Of a stretch of DNA of 11,064 nt, positions 1-6,065 are shown one piece after another. Source of the DNA: Candidatus Parcubacteria bacterium (GTDB taxonomy: Bacteria > Patescibacteriota > Minisyncoccia > Minisyncoccales > PEYH01); contig JAPLYH010000020.1 of the NCBI GenBank assembly GCA_026395615.1, positions 16,006 through 27,069 on the forward strand, written 5' to 3'. Position 1 is the first letter of the stretch; each line of letters begins with the position of its first letter. The notes under the pieces are model-generated. The model did not search any database and was not told the origin of the DNA. It worked only from the letters and a program-made list of their open reading frames with translations. The position numbers and the translations under genes were made by a program.

Positions 1-61
1 GTAGACTGGTGGCCTTTTTAAAATTAATGAGAATTTTTTTCTTTTTGTTTTCTGTGATCAT
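1..61 (-). CDS. Partial CsoR/RcnR-like metal-sensing repressor (N-terminus only)
   Basis: Reading the minus strand from an ATG at 61-59 gives 20 open codons up to the left edge, starting MITEN and continuing KKKKILINFKKATSL. A lysine-rich start followed by an amphipathic helix of this shape resembles the first helix of CsoR/RcnR/FrmR-family repressors, small all-helical tetramers that leave DNA when they bind Cu(I), Ni(II), Co(II) or another effector. The metal-ligand residues would lie outside the window, so the effector cannot be named. The main support is context: 26 bases upstream of this start is a G6-tract operator of the type these repressors bind, and a metal-type P-ATPase lies divergently beyond it. 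A minus-strand -10-like TATTAA (76-71) would give an almost leaderless mRNA, which fits this window. With only 20 residues visible, the family call is an inference. Confidence 0.5.
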   Translation of the reverse strand, partial: MITENKKKKILINFKKATSL

Positions 62-86
62 AAATTCTTGTTAATAATTTATTAAT

Positions 87-105
87 ATACCTGGGGGGTA
101 GGTAT
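87..105. promoter_or_regulatory. CsoR/RcnR-type operator (6-bp arms around a G6 tract)
   Basis: The site reads ATACCT (87-92), GGGGGG (93-98), T, AGGTAT (100-105). The arms are a perfect 6-bp inverted repeat around a G6-T core. This matches the layout of RcnR/CsoR-family operators, whose RcnR consensus is TACT-G6-N-AGTA. It sits between the divergent regulator-like ORF and the P-type ATPase, so autoregulation plus ATPase control is the natural reading. I cannot place a good plus-strand -35/-10 pair over it; the clearest ATPase promoter lies about 90 bases downstream. Confidence 0.75.
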
Positions 106-131
106 GGTCAATTATAGCAAATCAAAAAACC

Positions 132-173
132 ATGTCAAGAGCTAATTCCTTTTTGTCCAAAAAGAGCTGACAT
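132..173 (+). other. Bulged hairpin in the ATPase upstream region, overlapping a 12-codon ORF
   Basis: The strand 159-173 can pair along its whole length with 132-154: ATGTC (132-136) with GACAT (169-173), AGCT (140-143) with AGCT (165-168), and CTTTTT (149-154) with AAAAAG (159-164). The loop is GTCC, and one-sided bulges lie at 137-139 and 144-148. The same segment is a short ORF, MSRANSFLSKKS, ATG at 132 and TGA at 168-170. If transcription starts near the operator, this would be a 5'-UTR structure. It could also be the end of a small transcript, or chance in AT-rich DNA. Confidence 0.3.
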
Positions 174-189
174 ATCGTCTTTTGAGCAG

Positions 190-203
190 TTTTTTGGTAG
201 AAT
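190..203 (+). promoter_or_regulatory. Likely ATPase promoter: T-tract plus extended -10 TGGTAGAAT
   Basis: A run of six T (190-195) leads into TGG-TAGAAT (195-203), an extended -10. The same arrangement recurs before the cupin and the DUF5654-like gene. No convincing -35 is seen. The predicted transcription start is near 210, where an ATG opens a six-codon ORF (210-230, MNNLRL, stop TAG) that directly abuts the ATPase ATG at 231. Confidence 0.5.
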
Positions 204-230
204 TGAAATATGAATAATTTAAGATTATAG

Positions 231-2084
231 ATGCTCGAGAATCAAGATAAGAAAATTAAAATCTCTTTGAATTTCAATCTTTTAACCTGTTTTATTTTAG
301 CAGGAGTTTTGTTTTTATATTTATTTGGAATTTCTTTCTTACGAAATGAATCAGTCCTGGCCACTATTTCTATTGTTGCAACTTTAACGGTTTTTTATAG
401 CGCTATTCAATCTATAAAAAATAAAAAGGTTTCTATTGATTTGCTTGCAAGCATCGCTTTGTTTATCTCCTTAATCGAAAGAGAATGGATAGCAGCTATT
501 TTTATAAATCTAATGATATCTTTTGCGAGAGCTTTTATAGATTATGTCAAAATCAGATCTCACTCTGCCCTGGAGAGTTTAATGAAAATAAAGCCAAAAA
601 CGGTAAAGATAATTCAGAATGGTAAAACAATAGAAGTTCCATTAGAAGATGTAAAAAGGGGAGATTTGGTTGTTATAGAATTAGGAGAAGGGATACCGGT
701 TGATGGTCTAGTTGAAAAGGGTGAAGCGATGGTTGACCAATCTTCTTTAACGGGCGAATCAATCCCAATTTTAAGAAAAGAGGGGGATAGGGTTCTAAGC
801 TTCACGACTGTTGTTTCTGGAAATTTGGTTCTCCGCGCTGAAAAAATTGGTGGAGAAACAACTTTCGAAAAAATTATTGCTTTAATAGAACAATCCCAAG
901 CCAGCAAAGCTCCGATTTATACTTTAATGGATAAGTTTACTAAGCGGTATATTATTCTTACAGTTATAGGGGCTTTCTTTGTTTATTTATTTTCAAGGGA
1001 TATGAATTTAGTTGCAGGGCTTCTTTTAGTAAGTTGCGCGGATGATATTGCTATAGCCACTCCTCTAGCCTTAATGTCGGCCATTACTCATAGCGCTAAA
1101 CACGGCGCAATTATCAAGGGAGGAGATTATTTGGAAGGATTAGCAAAAATAAAAACGATAATTTTTGACAAAACTGGCACCTTAACTCAGGGTAAATTAA
1201 GAGTTGAGGAAGTTTTTTCTTTTAAACCCAAAAATGAGAAAAAAGTTCTAGAATTGGCTGTTATTCCTTCTTCGCGCTCTAATCATCCAATTGCCCATAC
1301 TCTTATTGATTATGCTAAAGAAAAAAATATTCCTATTAAGGAGTCGGAAGATTTTGAAGAGTATGGCGGAAGAGGAATGTCGGCTTTTTATAGAAATAAG
1401 AAAATTATAATAGGAAAATTAGAATTTTTTAAGGATTTGAAAATTAAAATTGGCGAACAGCAGCTTTCTGAGATAAGGAGAGCAATGTTACAAAGGTTAA
1501 ATGTTACTTTAGTTGCGTACGATTATAAATTAATTGGTTTTATATCTTTAGCCGATGAACTTAGGCCAAAAATAAAAGAAACAATGGATGAGTTAAGAAA
1601 ATTGGGTGTAGAAAAAATTGTTATGCTTACTGGCGATAACGAGTTAATCGCTCAAAAGGTAGCCAAAGAAATAGGGATTGATAAATTTCATGCCAATCTT
1701 TTACCAAAGGACAAGCTGGAATATTATAAAAAATATTCCAATAAAAAATATAAAGTCGCAATGGTTGGTGATGGAGTAAACGATGCGCCTGTCTTAGCAT
1801 TGTCAGATATTGGAATTGCTATGGGCGCTATTGGCTCGGATGCAGCCATTGAAGCCGCTGATATCGCAATAATGAAAGATGATTTATCTCAGATTCCAGA
1901 GTTAATAAAAATCAGTCATTCTGCTATAACGGTTGTGCGTCAAAATTTATTATTATGGGGAGCGTTGAATATTTTAGGTTTTACCTTGGTTTTTTTACAT
2001 ATACTTAGTCCTTCAGGCGCAGCAGCTTACAATTTTATCAGTGATTTTATCCCGATATTCAATTCATTAAGGCTTTTCAGATAA
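231..2084 (+). CDS. P1B-type (heavy-metal) P-type ATPase with altered TM4 metal site
   Basis: An inner-membrane ATP-driven metal pump, probably an exporter, of 617 residues. Visible motifs: actuator-domain TGES (174-177), phosphorylation motif DKTGT with acceptor Asp313, P1B-specific His-Pro dipeptide (352-353), TGDN (467-470) and hinge GDGVNDAP (513-520). About eight membrane segments fit the P1B layout: four before the actuator domain, two around 240-285, two after 570. There is no N-terminal HMA or His-rich metal-binding domain; the protein starts almost directly with TM1. The C-terminus keeps the family's NSLRLFR ending. The oddity is TM4: Cys269-Ala-Asp-Asp-Ile-Ala-Ile-Ala-Thr-Pro replaces the usual CPC-ALGLATP, so the helix-breaking proline and second cysteine are lost. 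The substrate cannot be assigned. The upstream operator and divergent CsoR-like ORF suggest metal-responsive control. The ATG at 231 is the first in frame after a TAG at 228-230. Confidence 0.92.
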   Translation: MLENQDKKIKISLNFNLLTCFILAGVLFLYLFGISFLRNESVLATISIVATLTVFYSAIQSIKNKKVSIDLLASIALFISLIEREWIAAIFINLMISFARAFIDYVKIRSHSALESLMKIKPKTVKIIQNGKTIEVPLEDVKRGDLVVIELGEGIPVDGLVEKGEAMVDQSSLTGESIPILRKEGDRVLSFTTVVSGNLVLRAEKIGGETTFEKIIALIEQSQASKAPIYTLMDKFTKRYIILTVIGAFFVYLFSRDMNLVAGLLLVSCADDIAIATPLALMSAITHSAKHGAIIKGGDYLEGLAKIKTIIFDKTGTLTQGKLRVEEVFSFKPKNEKKVLELAVIPSSRSNHPIAHTLIDYAKEKNIPIKESEDFEEYGGRGMSAFYRNKKIIIGKLEFFKDLKIKIGEQQLSEIRRAMLQRLNVTLVAYDYKLIGFISLADELRPKIKETMDELRKLGVEKIVMLTGDNELIAQKVAKEIGIDKFHANLLPKDKLEYYKKYSNKKYKVAMVGDGVNDAPVLALSDIGIAMGAIGSDAAIEAADIAIMKDDLSQIPELIKISHSAITVVRQNLLLWGALNILGFTLVFLHILSPSGAAAYNFISDFIPIFNSLRLFR

Positions 2085-2112
2085 AATATTTTTGGGAATT
2101 GAAACTACCATT

Positions 2113-2118
2113 TATAAT
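2113..2118 (+). promoter_or_regulatory. -10 box TATAAT giving a leaderless start
   Basis: A perfect TATAAT ends at 2118, placing +1 near 2125, one base before the ATG at 2126. No good -35 is seen at normal spacing. The GAGGA at 2121-2125 touches the ATG and is too close to act as a ribosome-binding site. The gene may therefore have its own leaderless mRNA, or be read through from the ATPase 41 bases upstream. Confidence 0.45.
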
Positions 2119-2125
2119 TTGAGGA

Positions 2126-2602
2126 ATGTTTTATAATAAAAATAATACTGAAATTTATAGTTTATTTTTTCGCATTGGTATGTGGTGGAGAATGTTATAT
2201 GGATTTCTCCGCTTAATATCAGGTCTTTTCTTATTGCATTTAGTAGGTACTCCTTTAGCAGATATATTTTATAAAATAATGAGCCACGAACTTATTGAAG
2301 ACCCAAATGATTTACTTATACGGGTGATCGGTCCTTTGCTTCAAAATTTTTCATTTACAGTTAATTATTTTATTGCTGTATATCTAGTGTTGTGGGGGAT
2401 TATTGATATTTTTCTCTCGGTAAATCTATTGAAGCGCAAAAAGTGGGCATTTCCCATTAGTATTTATGCCATTGGAATATTGGTGCTATACGAGATATAT
2501 AGATTTTCATATACACATTCTTTTGTGTTAGCGTGCGTTATAATTATTGATATAATTTTAATTTGGTTGATTAGGAAAGAATATCATAAGTTGAAACGAT
2601 AA
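2126..2602 (+). CDS. DUF2127-like small membrane protein
   Basis: A 158-residue integral membrane protein with about four hydrophobic segments (roughly 22-45, 74-100, 105-123, 130-149) and a basic C-terminus ending in EYHKLKR. The pattern (short N-terminus, Arg-rich first helix, a central segment running into LLKRKKWAFP, then a YEIYRFSYTHS loop before the last helix) resembles the DUF2127 family, whose function is unknown. It follows the P-type ATPase in the same direction by 41 bases and ends 10 bases before a strong hairpin terminator, so it probably closes the ATPase transcription unit even if it also has its own promoter. Whether it helps metal handling is unknown; nothing in the sequence (no Cys or His cluster) supports a metal-binding role. 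Confidence 0.7.
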   Translation: MFYNKNNTEIYSLFFRIGMWWRMLYGFLRLISGLFLLHLVGTPLADIFYKIMSHELIEDPNDLLIRVIGPLLQNFSFTVNYFIAVYLVLWGIIDIFLSVNLLKRKKWAFPISIYAIGILVLYEIYRFSYTHSFVLACVIIIDIILIWLIRKEYHKLKR

Positions 2603-2612
2603 AAGTTTTTCA

Positions 2613-2650
2613 AATCTAAAAGCGCTCTTTTGATAGAGCGCTTTTAGATT
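2613..2650. terminator. Bidirectional rho-independent terminator
   Basis: A perfect 16-bp inverted repeat, AATCTAAAAGCGCTCT (2613-2628) and its complement (2635-2650), with loop TTTGAT. It lies between the convergent stops of the DUF2127-like gene (2602) and hppA (2661). Plus-strand transcripts then run into a T-rich stretch (2652-2662), and minus-strand transcripts into the complement of AAAAG at 2601-2605, so it can serve both. Confidence 0.9.
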
Positions 2651-2660
2651 GTGTTTTCTT

Positions 2661-4700
2661 TTATGCGATAAATAGAGCAGCAAGAGCTAACGTCAGAGTA
2701 CCCAAGAGTTTAACTAAAACATGGAGTGATGGCCCGGCGGTGTCTTTGAACGGGTCGCCGATAGTGTCGCCGGTTACAGCTGCTTTATGAGCATCTGATC
2801 CCTTTCCTCCGAGGTTTCCTTCTTCTATGAATTTTTTGGCATTATCCCAGGCGCCGCCGGCATTATTCATAACTGTTGCTAAAAGCACGCCAACGATTGT
2901 CCCTATCATAATCAATCCGGCCTCTGCCTCGGCTTTCAATAATATACCGGTAATAATCGGAATCACTATAGCCAAACATCCTGGCAAAATCATTTGTTTT
3001 AAAGCCCCCTTGGTTGTTATATCAACGCATTTCGCATAGTCAGGTTTGCTGGTACCAGCCATAATTCCCGGATCTGCTTTGAATTGTCTGCGGACTTCTT
3101 CAATAATATATGAAGCCGCTTTGCCAACTGCCCTTATAGTCAGAGAGCTGAAAAGAAATACTAACATAGCTCCGATTAGTCCTCCTACAAAAACTTCCAC
3201 CTTTGCCAAATCAACAACGGTTAATTTTACTTCGGTTAAATAAGCAGAGAACAATAAGAATGCTGCCAAAACCGCGCTTCCCATTGCATATCCTTTTGTA
3301 AGGGCCTTGGTGGTGTTTCCGGCTGTGTCCAATTTATCGGTAATTTTTCTGATTTCTGGATTTGATTTTGACATTTCAACTATACCTCCTGCATTGTCAG
3401 TGATTGGGCCGAAAGTATCCATTGCCAAAACATAAGCGGCAGTAGCCAACATTCCCATTGTGGCGACAGCTGTTCCATAAAGTCCGCCTCCAGGAACTCC
3501 GCTCAAAGAGCCCAATTTAAAAGCTGCCAATAATGCTAATGAAATACTTATAACAGTAGCTCCTGTCGATTCAAGCCCAACGGCAAATCCAGCTATTACA
3601 TTCGTAGCATGTCCCGTTTTGCAGGCCTCGGCAATTTCTTTTACTGGTCTATATTTTGTCCCAGTATAATATTGGGCAATATAGACGAATATTATGCTCG
3701 CGATAATTCCGACTAGAGCAGCAAAGAAGAAATAAAGAGAATGGAACATATATTGAATTATGAAAAAGAAAAATATCGTGGAGATAATACTTGTAACGAA
3801 AAACCCTTTATTCAATGCTTTCATTGGGTCATCATTTTCTTTTGATTTTGCCGCGAATACTCCGATTATACTAGCGATAAGTCCAAACGCCCTTAGTATT
3901 AAAGGGAGTAATATTGCAGCAATTCCGAATTTTGGAAAAAGAGCCACACCTAAAATCATTGCTCCTATATTTTCCGCTGCCGTGGATTCAAACAAATCAG
4001 CGCCACGGCCAGCGCAGTCGCCGACATTGTCTCCGACTAAGTCGGCGATTACTGCAGGATTTCTTGGGTCATCTTCTGGTATACCCGCTTCAATTTTCCC
4101 GACTAAATCCGCGCCAACATCAGCAGCTTTTGTGTAAATTCCTCCGCCAAGTTGGGCAAATAAAGCCACTAAACTTGCGCCAAAACCAAATCCAACGATT
4201 AAAGCAGGAATTTGCGTGGCAGTATATCCTATAGCCGAGTAAATAAGATAAAGACCGCTTATGCCGATTAAACTCATTGCCACAATCGTAATTCCCGATA
4301 CTGCTCCACCCCTTAATGCTATTGTAAGCGCTTTACTGAAACTAGTCTGGGCAGCAGAGGCGGTTTTTAGGTTAGCCTGTACCGATATCCACATTCCGAT
4401 AATACCAGCAAGGCCGGAACAAAAAGCTCCGAAGAGAAAAGCTGTAGACATTTGGATTCCCATAATCCAATTTTTTGAAACTCCATATCCAATTAATAAA
4501 GCTATGGCCAATATAATTGTGACGATAGTGATTGTTTTATATTGTCTTTTTAAAAAAGCGTTTGCGCCAGCCTTAATTGCTTGACTGATTTCAATCATTG
4601 CGCTGGAACCAGTCGGCGATTTTTTAATATATTTTATTAAGTAATAAACGCAAACCAAAGATAAAAGAGAAACAATAATCGGAAAATATATATTAAGCAT
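2661..4700 (-). CDS. hppA: Membrane-bound ion-pumping pyrophosphatase (predicted H+-PPase, K+-independent type)
   Basis: Hydrolyses cytoplasmic pyrophosphate and couples this to ion export across the inner membrane. At 679 residues it is full length for the family, with about 16 hydrophobic helices. Signatures seen: the substrate/Mg motif DDPRNPAVIAD followed by GDNVGD (210-228), CAGRGADLFES (229-239), the MDTFGPITDNAGGI block (427-440), and the C-terminal NNAGGAWDNAKK (612-623) and GDTIGDPFKDTAGPS (644-658). In the block beginning GNTTKALTKGYA (461-472), Lys465 and Thr468 occupy the two positions that in studied enzymes separate K+-independent (Lys/Thr) from K+-dependent (Ala/Gly) forms. This predicts a K+-independent enzyme, and those are typically proton pumps. 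It stands alone on the minus strand with its own promoter and terminator. In an organism with a limited respiratory chain it could recover energy from biosynthetic pyrophosphate. Confidence 0.96.
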   Translation of the reverse strand: MLNIYFPIIVSLLSLVCVYYLIKYIKKSPTGSSAMIEISQAIKAGANAFLKRQYKTITIVTIILAIALLIGYGVSKNWIMGIQMSTAFLFGAFCSGLAGIIGMWISVQANLKTASAAQTSFSKALTIALRGGAVSGITIVAMSLIGISGLYLIYSAIGYTATQIPALIVGFGFGASLVALFAQLGGGIYTKAADVGADLVGKIEAGIPEDDPRNPAVIADLVGDNVGDCAGRGADLFESTAAENIGAMILGVALFPKFGIAAILLPLILRAFGLIASIIGVFAAKSKENDDPMKALNKGFFVTSIISTIFFFFIIQYMFHSLYFFFAALVGIIASIIFVYIAQYYTGTKYRPVKEIAEACKTGHATNVIAGFAVGLESTGATVISISLALLAAFKLGSLSGVPGGGLYGTAVATMGMLATAAYVLAMDTFGPITDNAGGIVEMSKSNPEIRKITDKLDTAGNTTKALTKGYAMGSAVLAAFLLFSAYLTEVKLTVVDLAKVEVFVGGLIGAMLVFLFSSLTIRAVGKAASYIIEEVRRQFKADPGIMAGTSKPDYAKCVDITTKGALKQMILPGCLAIVIPIITGILLKAEAEAGLIMIGTIVGVLLATVMNNAGGAWDNAKKFIEEGNLGGKGSDAHKAAVTGDTIGDPFKDTAGPSLHVLVKLLGTLTLALAALFIA

Positions 4701-4749
4701 ATTCTAAATTAAATCTTTAATTATTAATTTTTAAGCAGATATTTTTTAT

Positions 4750-4777
4750 ATTATAGCCAAGAAAGGAAATTTTGCAA
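4750..4777 (-). promoter_or_regulatory. hppA promoter (TTGCAA-N16-TATAAT)
   Basis: On the minus strand a -35 TTGCAA (4777-4772) is followed after 16 bases by a perfect TATAAT (4755-4750). The start would be near 4743, leaving a leader of about 43 bases, A/T-rich and without a Shine-Dalgarno sequence. Confidence 0.7.
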
Positions 4778-4806
4778 CAATTTTTGTAACATTAAAGCAA
4801 ATAAAC

Positions 4807-4835
4807 TTGATAAGGGCTTTATTTTTTAGTATTAT
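4807..4835 (+). promoter_or_regulatory. DedA-gene promoter (TTGATA-N17-TATTAT)
   Basis: A -35 TTGATA (4807-4812), an optimal 17-base spacer and a -10 TATTAT (4830-4835) give a predicted start near 4842 and a 65-base leader. The leader holds a 7-codon ORF (MFCSKFL, 4887-4910) whose TGA overlaps the DedA ATG as ATGA. Confidence 0.7.
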
Positions 4836-4906
4836 ATACACATATTTGAAACGAGAGGGATATTAGTTATTAAGAATAAAAATTAAATGTTTTGTTCTAA
4901 ATTTTT

Positions 4907-5530
4907 ATGATATTACCTCCAGAGTTAGCTAATTACATAATAAAATATGGCTATTGGGCGGTTTTTTCTTTAATTTTTGCTCAAGAACTAGGCGTGCCCA
5001 ATCCTGTGCCGAATGAAGTGATATTATTGTTTGCCGGCTATTTGGCTTCCACTGGAGCACTGAAGTTCTATTTAATATTTTTGTTTGCTGTTGCCGCTGA
5101 TATTATAGGAACGACTGTATTATATTCAGTTTTTTATTTTTTTGGCGACCAGATTATAAAACACGCTCCGAAATGGTTGCCTATAAGCAAAATAGAAAAA
5201 ATAAAACAAAAAGTCGCCGAAAAGGGCAGTTGGGGGATTTTAGCGGGGAGAATGATTCCTTATTTAAGAGGATATGCTTCTGTGGCTGCTGGTTTATTAA
5301 AAATTCCACCGAGAAAATTTTTAGTTGCCGTAGTTGTACCGGCAATAGTTTGGAGCGGTGGATATGTCACAGCAGGAAGATTGATAGGGAAAGGATGGCA
5401 AAAGTTGGCGTCTAATCTCAGCCCAGTAAGATTAATTATAGTAGTAGTTATTGTATTGTTTTTAATTTTCTATGTCATTCCAAAAGTTTTGAAATATATA
5501 AGACGAAAAAAAGATAATCCAAAACAATAA
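4907..5530 (+). CDS. DedA-family membrane protein
   Basis: A 207-residue integral membrane protein of the DedA/SNARE-associated family. These are half-transporter-like proteins; some bacterial members are implicated in flipping undecaprenyl phosphate or phospholipids and in keeping the membrane potential. Conserved features are the N-terminal acidic re-entrant region (Glu27, then PNPVPNE with Glu37, then AG at 43-44) and the second signature GRMIPYLRGYASVAAG (114-129), with Arg115, Pro118 and Arg121. Hydrophobic stretches at about 16-45, 52-80, 136-160 and 174-196 and a basic tail fit the topology. It diverges from hppA and has its own promoter and terminator, so it looks monocistronic. There is no ribosome-binding site: only T-rich sequence precedes the ATG. 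The substrate cannot be told from sequence. Confidence 0.9.
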   Translation: MILPPELANYIIKYGYWAVFSLIFAQELGVPNPVPNEVILLFAGYLASTGALKFYLIFLFAVAADIIGTTVLYSVFYFFGDQIIKHAPKWLPISKIEKIKQKVAEKGSWGILAGRMIPYLRGYASVAAGLLKIPPRKFLVAVVVPAIVWSGGYVTAGRLIGKGWQKLASNLSPVRLIIVVVIVLFLIFYVIPKVLKYIRRKKDNPKQ

Positions 5531-5552
5531 ACTATCTTTAAGATATTATACG

Positions 5553-5577
5553 AAAATCGCCGAACAGGCGATTTTTT
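5553..5577 (+). terminator. Rho-independent terminator of the DedA gene
   Basis: AAAATCGCC (5553-5561) pairs perfectly with GGCGATTTT (5567-5575) around loop GAACA, followed by a T tract ending at 5577. The T tract runs straight into the next gene's extended -10, so terminator and promoter share bases. Confidence 0.88.
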
Positions 5578-5585
5578 GGTACAAT
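5577..5585 (+). promoter_or_regulatory. Cupin-gene promoter, extended -10 TGGTACAAT
   Basis: TGG-TACAAT directly follows the terminator's T tract. No -35 is recognisable; the GC-rich terminator arm occupies that place. The predicted start is near 5592, inside the first copy of the duplicated leader. Confidence 0.55.
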
Positions 5586-5589
5586 AAAT

Positions 5590-5672
5590 ACAGTCGAAGA
5601 AAAAATAATTAATAAAAATAAAAAAATGAAAACAGTCGAATGAAAAATTAATTTTATTTTAAAAATATGAAA
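5590..5672 (+). repeat. Imperfect tandem duplication of the cupin leader and start region
   Basis: Two units of 42 and 41 bases (5590-5631 and 5632-5672) each begin ACAGTCGAA and end ATGAAA, with similar A/T-rich interiors. The second ATG (5667) starts the cupin. The first (5626) opens a five-codon ORF (MKTVE, stop TGA at 5641-5643). Confidence 0.65.
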
Positions 5673-6065
5673 GGATTTAACACAAATATTGAAAAAGACA
5701 CAATAGAAAATAATAATTTTCGTAAAGTTCTTTATACCGGGAAATATAGTCAATTAGTATTAATGAGCTTAAAACCAAAAGAGGAGATTGGTATGGAAGT
5801 TCATCCGGATAATGACCAGTTCTTTCGCTTTGAAAAAGGCCAGGGCAAATGCATTATTGATGGAAATGAATATGAATTAACAGATGGTGCGGTTATAATC
5901 GTGCCCGCAAATGCTCAACACAATATAATAAATGTTTCTGAAACAGAAGAGTTAAAGTTGTATACTATTTATTCGCCAGCTCACCATAAAGATGGAATTA
6001 TAAGAGCTACCAAAGAAGAGGCGGAAAGTAATGGAGCAGAATTTGATGGCATTACCACTGAATAA
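5667..6065 (+). CDS. Small single-domain cupin protein
   Basis: A 132-residue one-barrel cupin, the compact metal-binding beta-barrel used by many small isomerases, dioxygenases and sensors. Motif 1 is degenerate: His46-Pro-Asp-Asn-Asp-Gln51, with Glu56 and Gly58, in place of the usual HxH...E. Motif 2 is clear: Gly74, Pro80, His85 and Asn89 in GAVIIVPANAQHNIIN. Possible metal ligands are His46, Gln51 and/or Glu56, and His85. The C-terminal SPAHHKDGIIRATKEEAE segment is typical of the 'cupin 2' mannose-6-phosphate isomerase-like group. The substrate is unknown, and a metal-free structural role is possible. The next gene starts 35 bases before this stop in another frame, so the two are co-transcribed and probably translationally coupled. 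Confidence 0.85.
   Translation: MKGFNTNIEKDTIENNNFRKVLYTGKYSQLVLMSLKPKEEIGMEVHPDNDQFFRFEKGQGKCIIDGNEYELTDGAVIIVPANAQHNIINVSETEELKLYTIYSPAHHKDGIIRATKEEAESNGAEFDGITTE

Noticed and set aside
2121..2125. GAGGA as a Shine-Dalgarno site for the DUF2127-like gene
   Set aside because: It touches the ATG, leaving no room for normal ribosome spacing; a leaderless start fits better.
3760..4584. Plus-strand ORFs of about 106-125 codons inside hppA
   Set aside because: Complement-frame shadows of the pyrophosphatase gene; the hppA frame has unmistakable catalytic motifs throughout.
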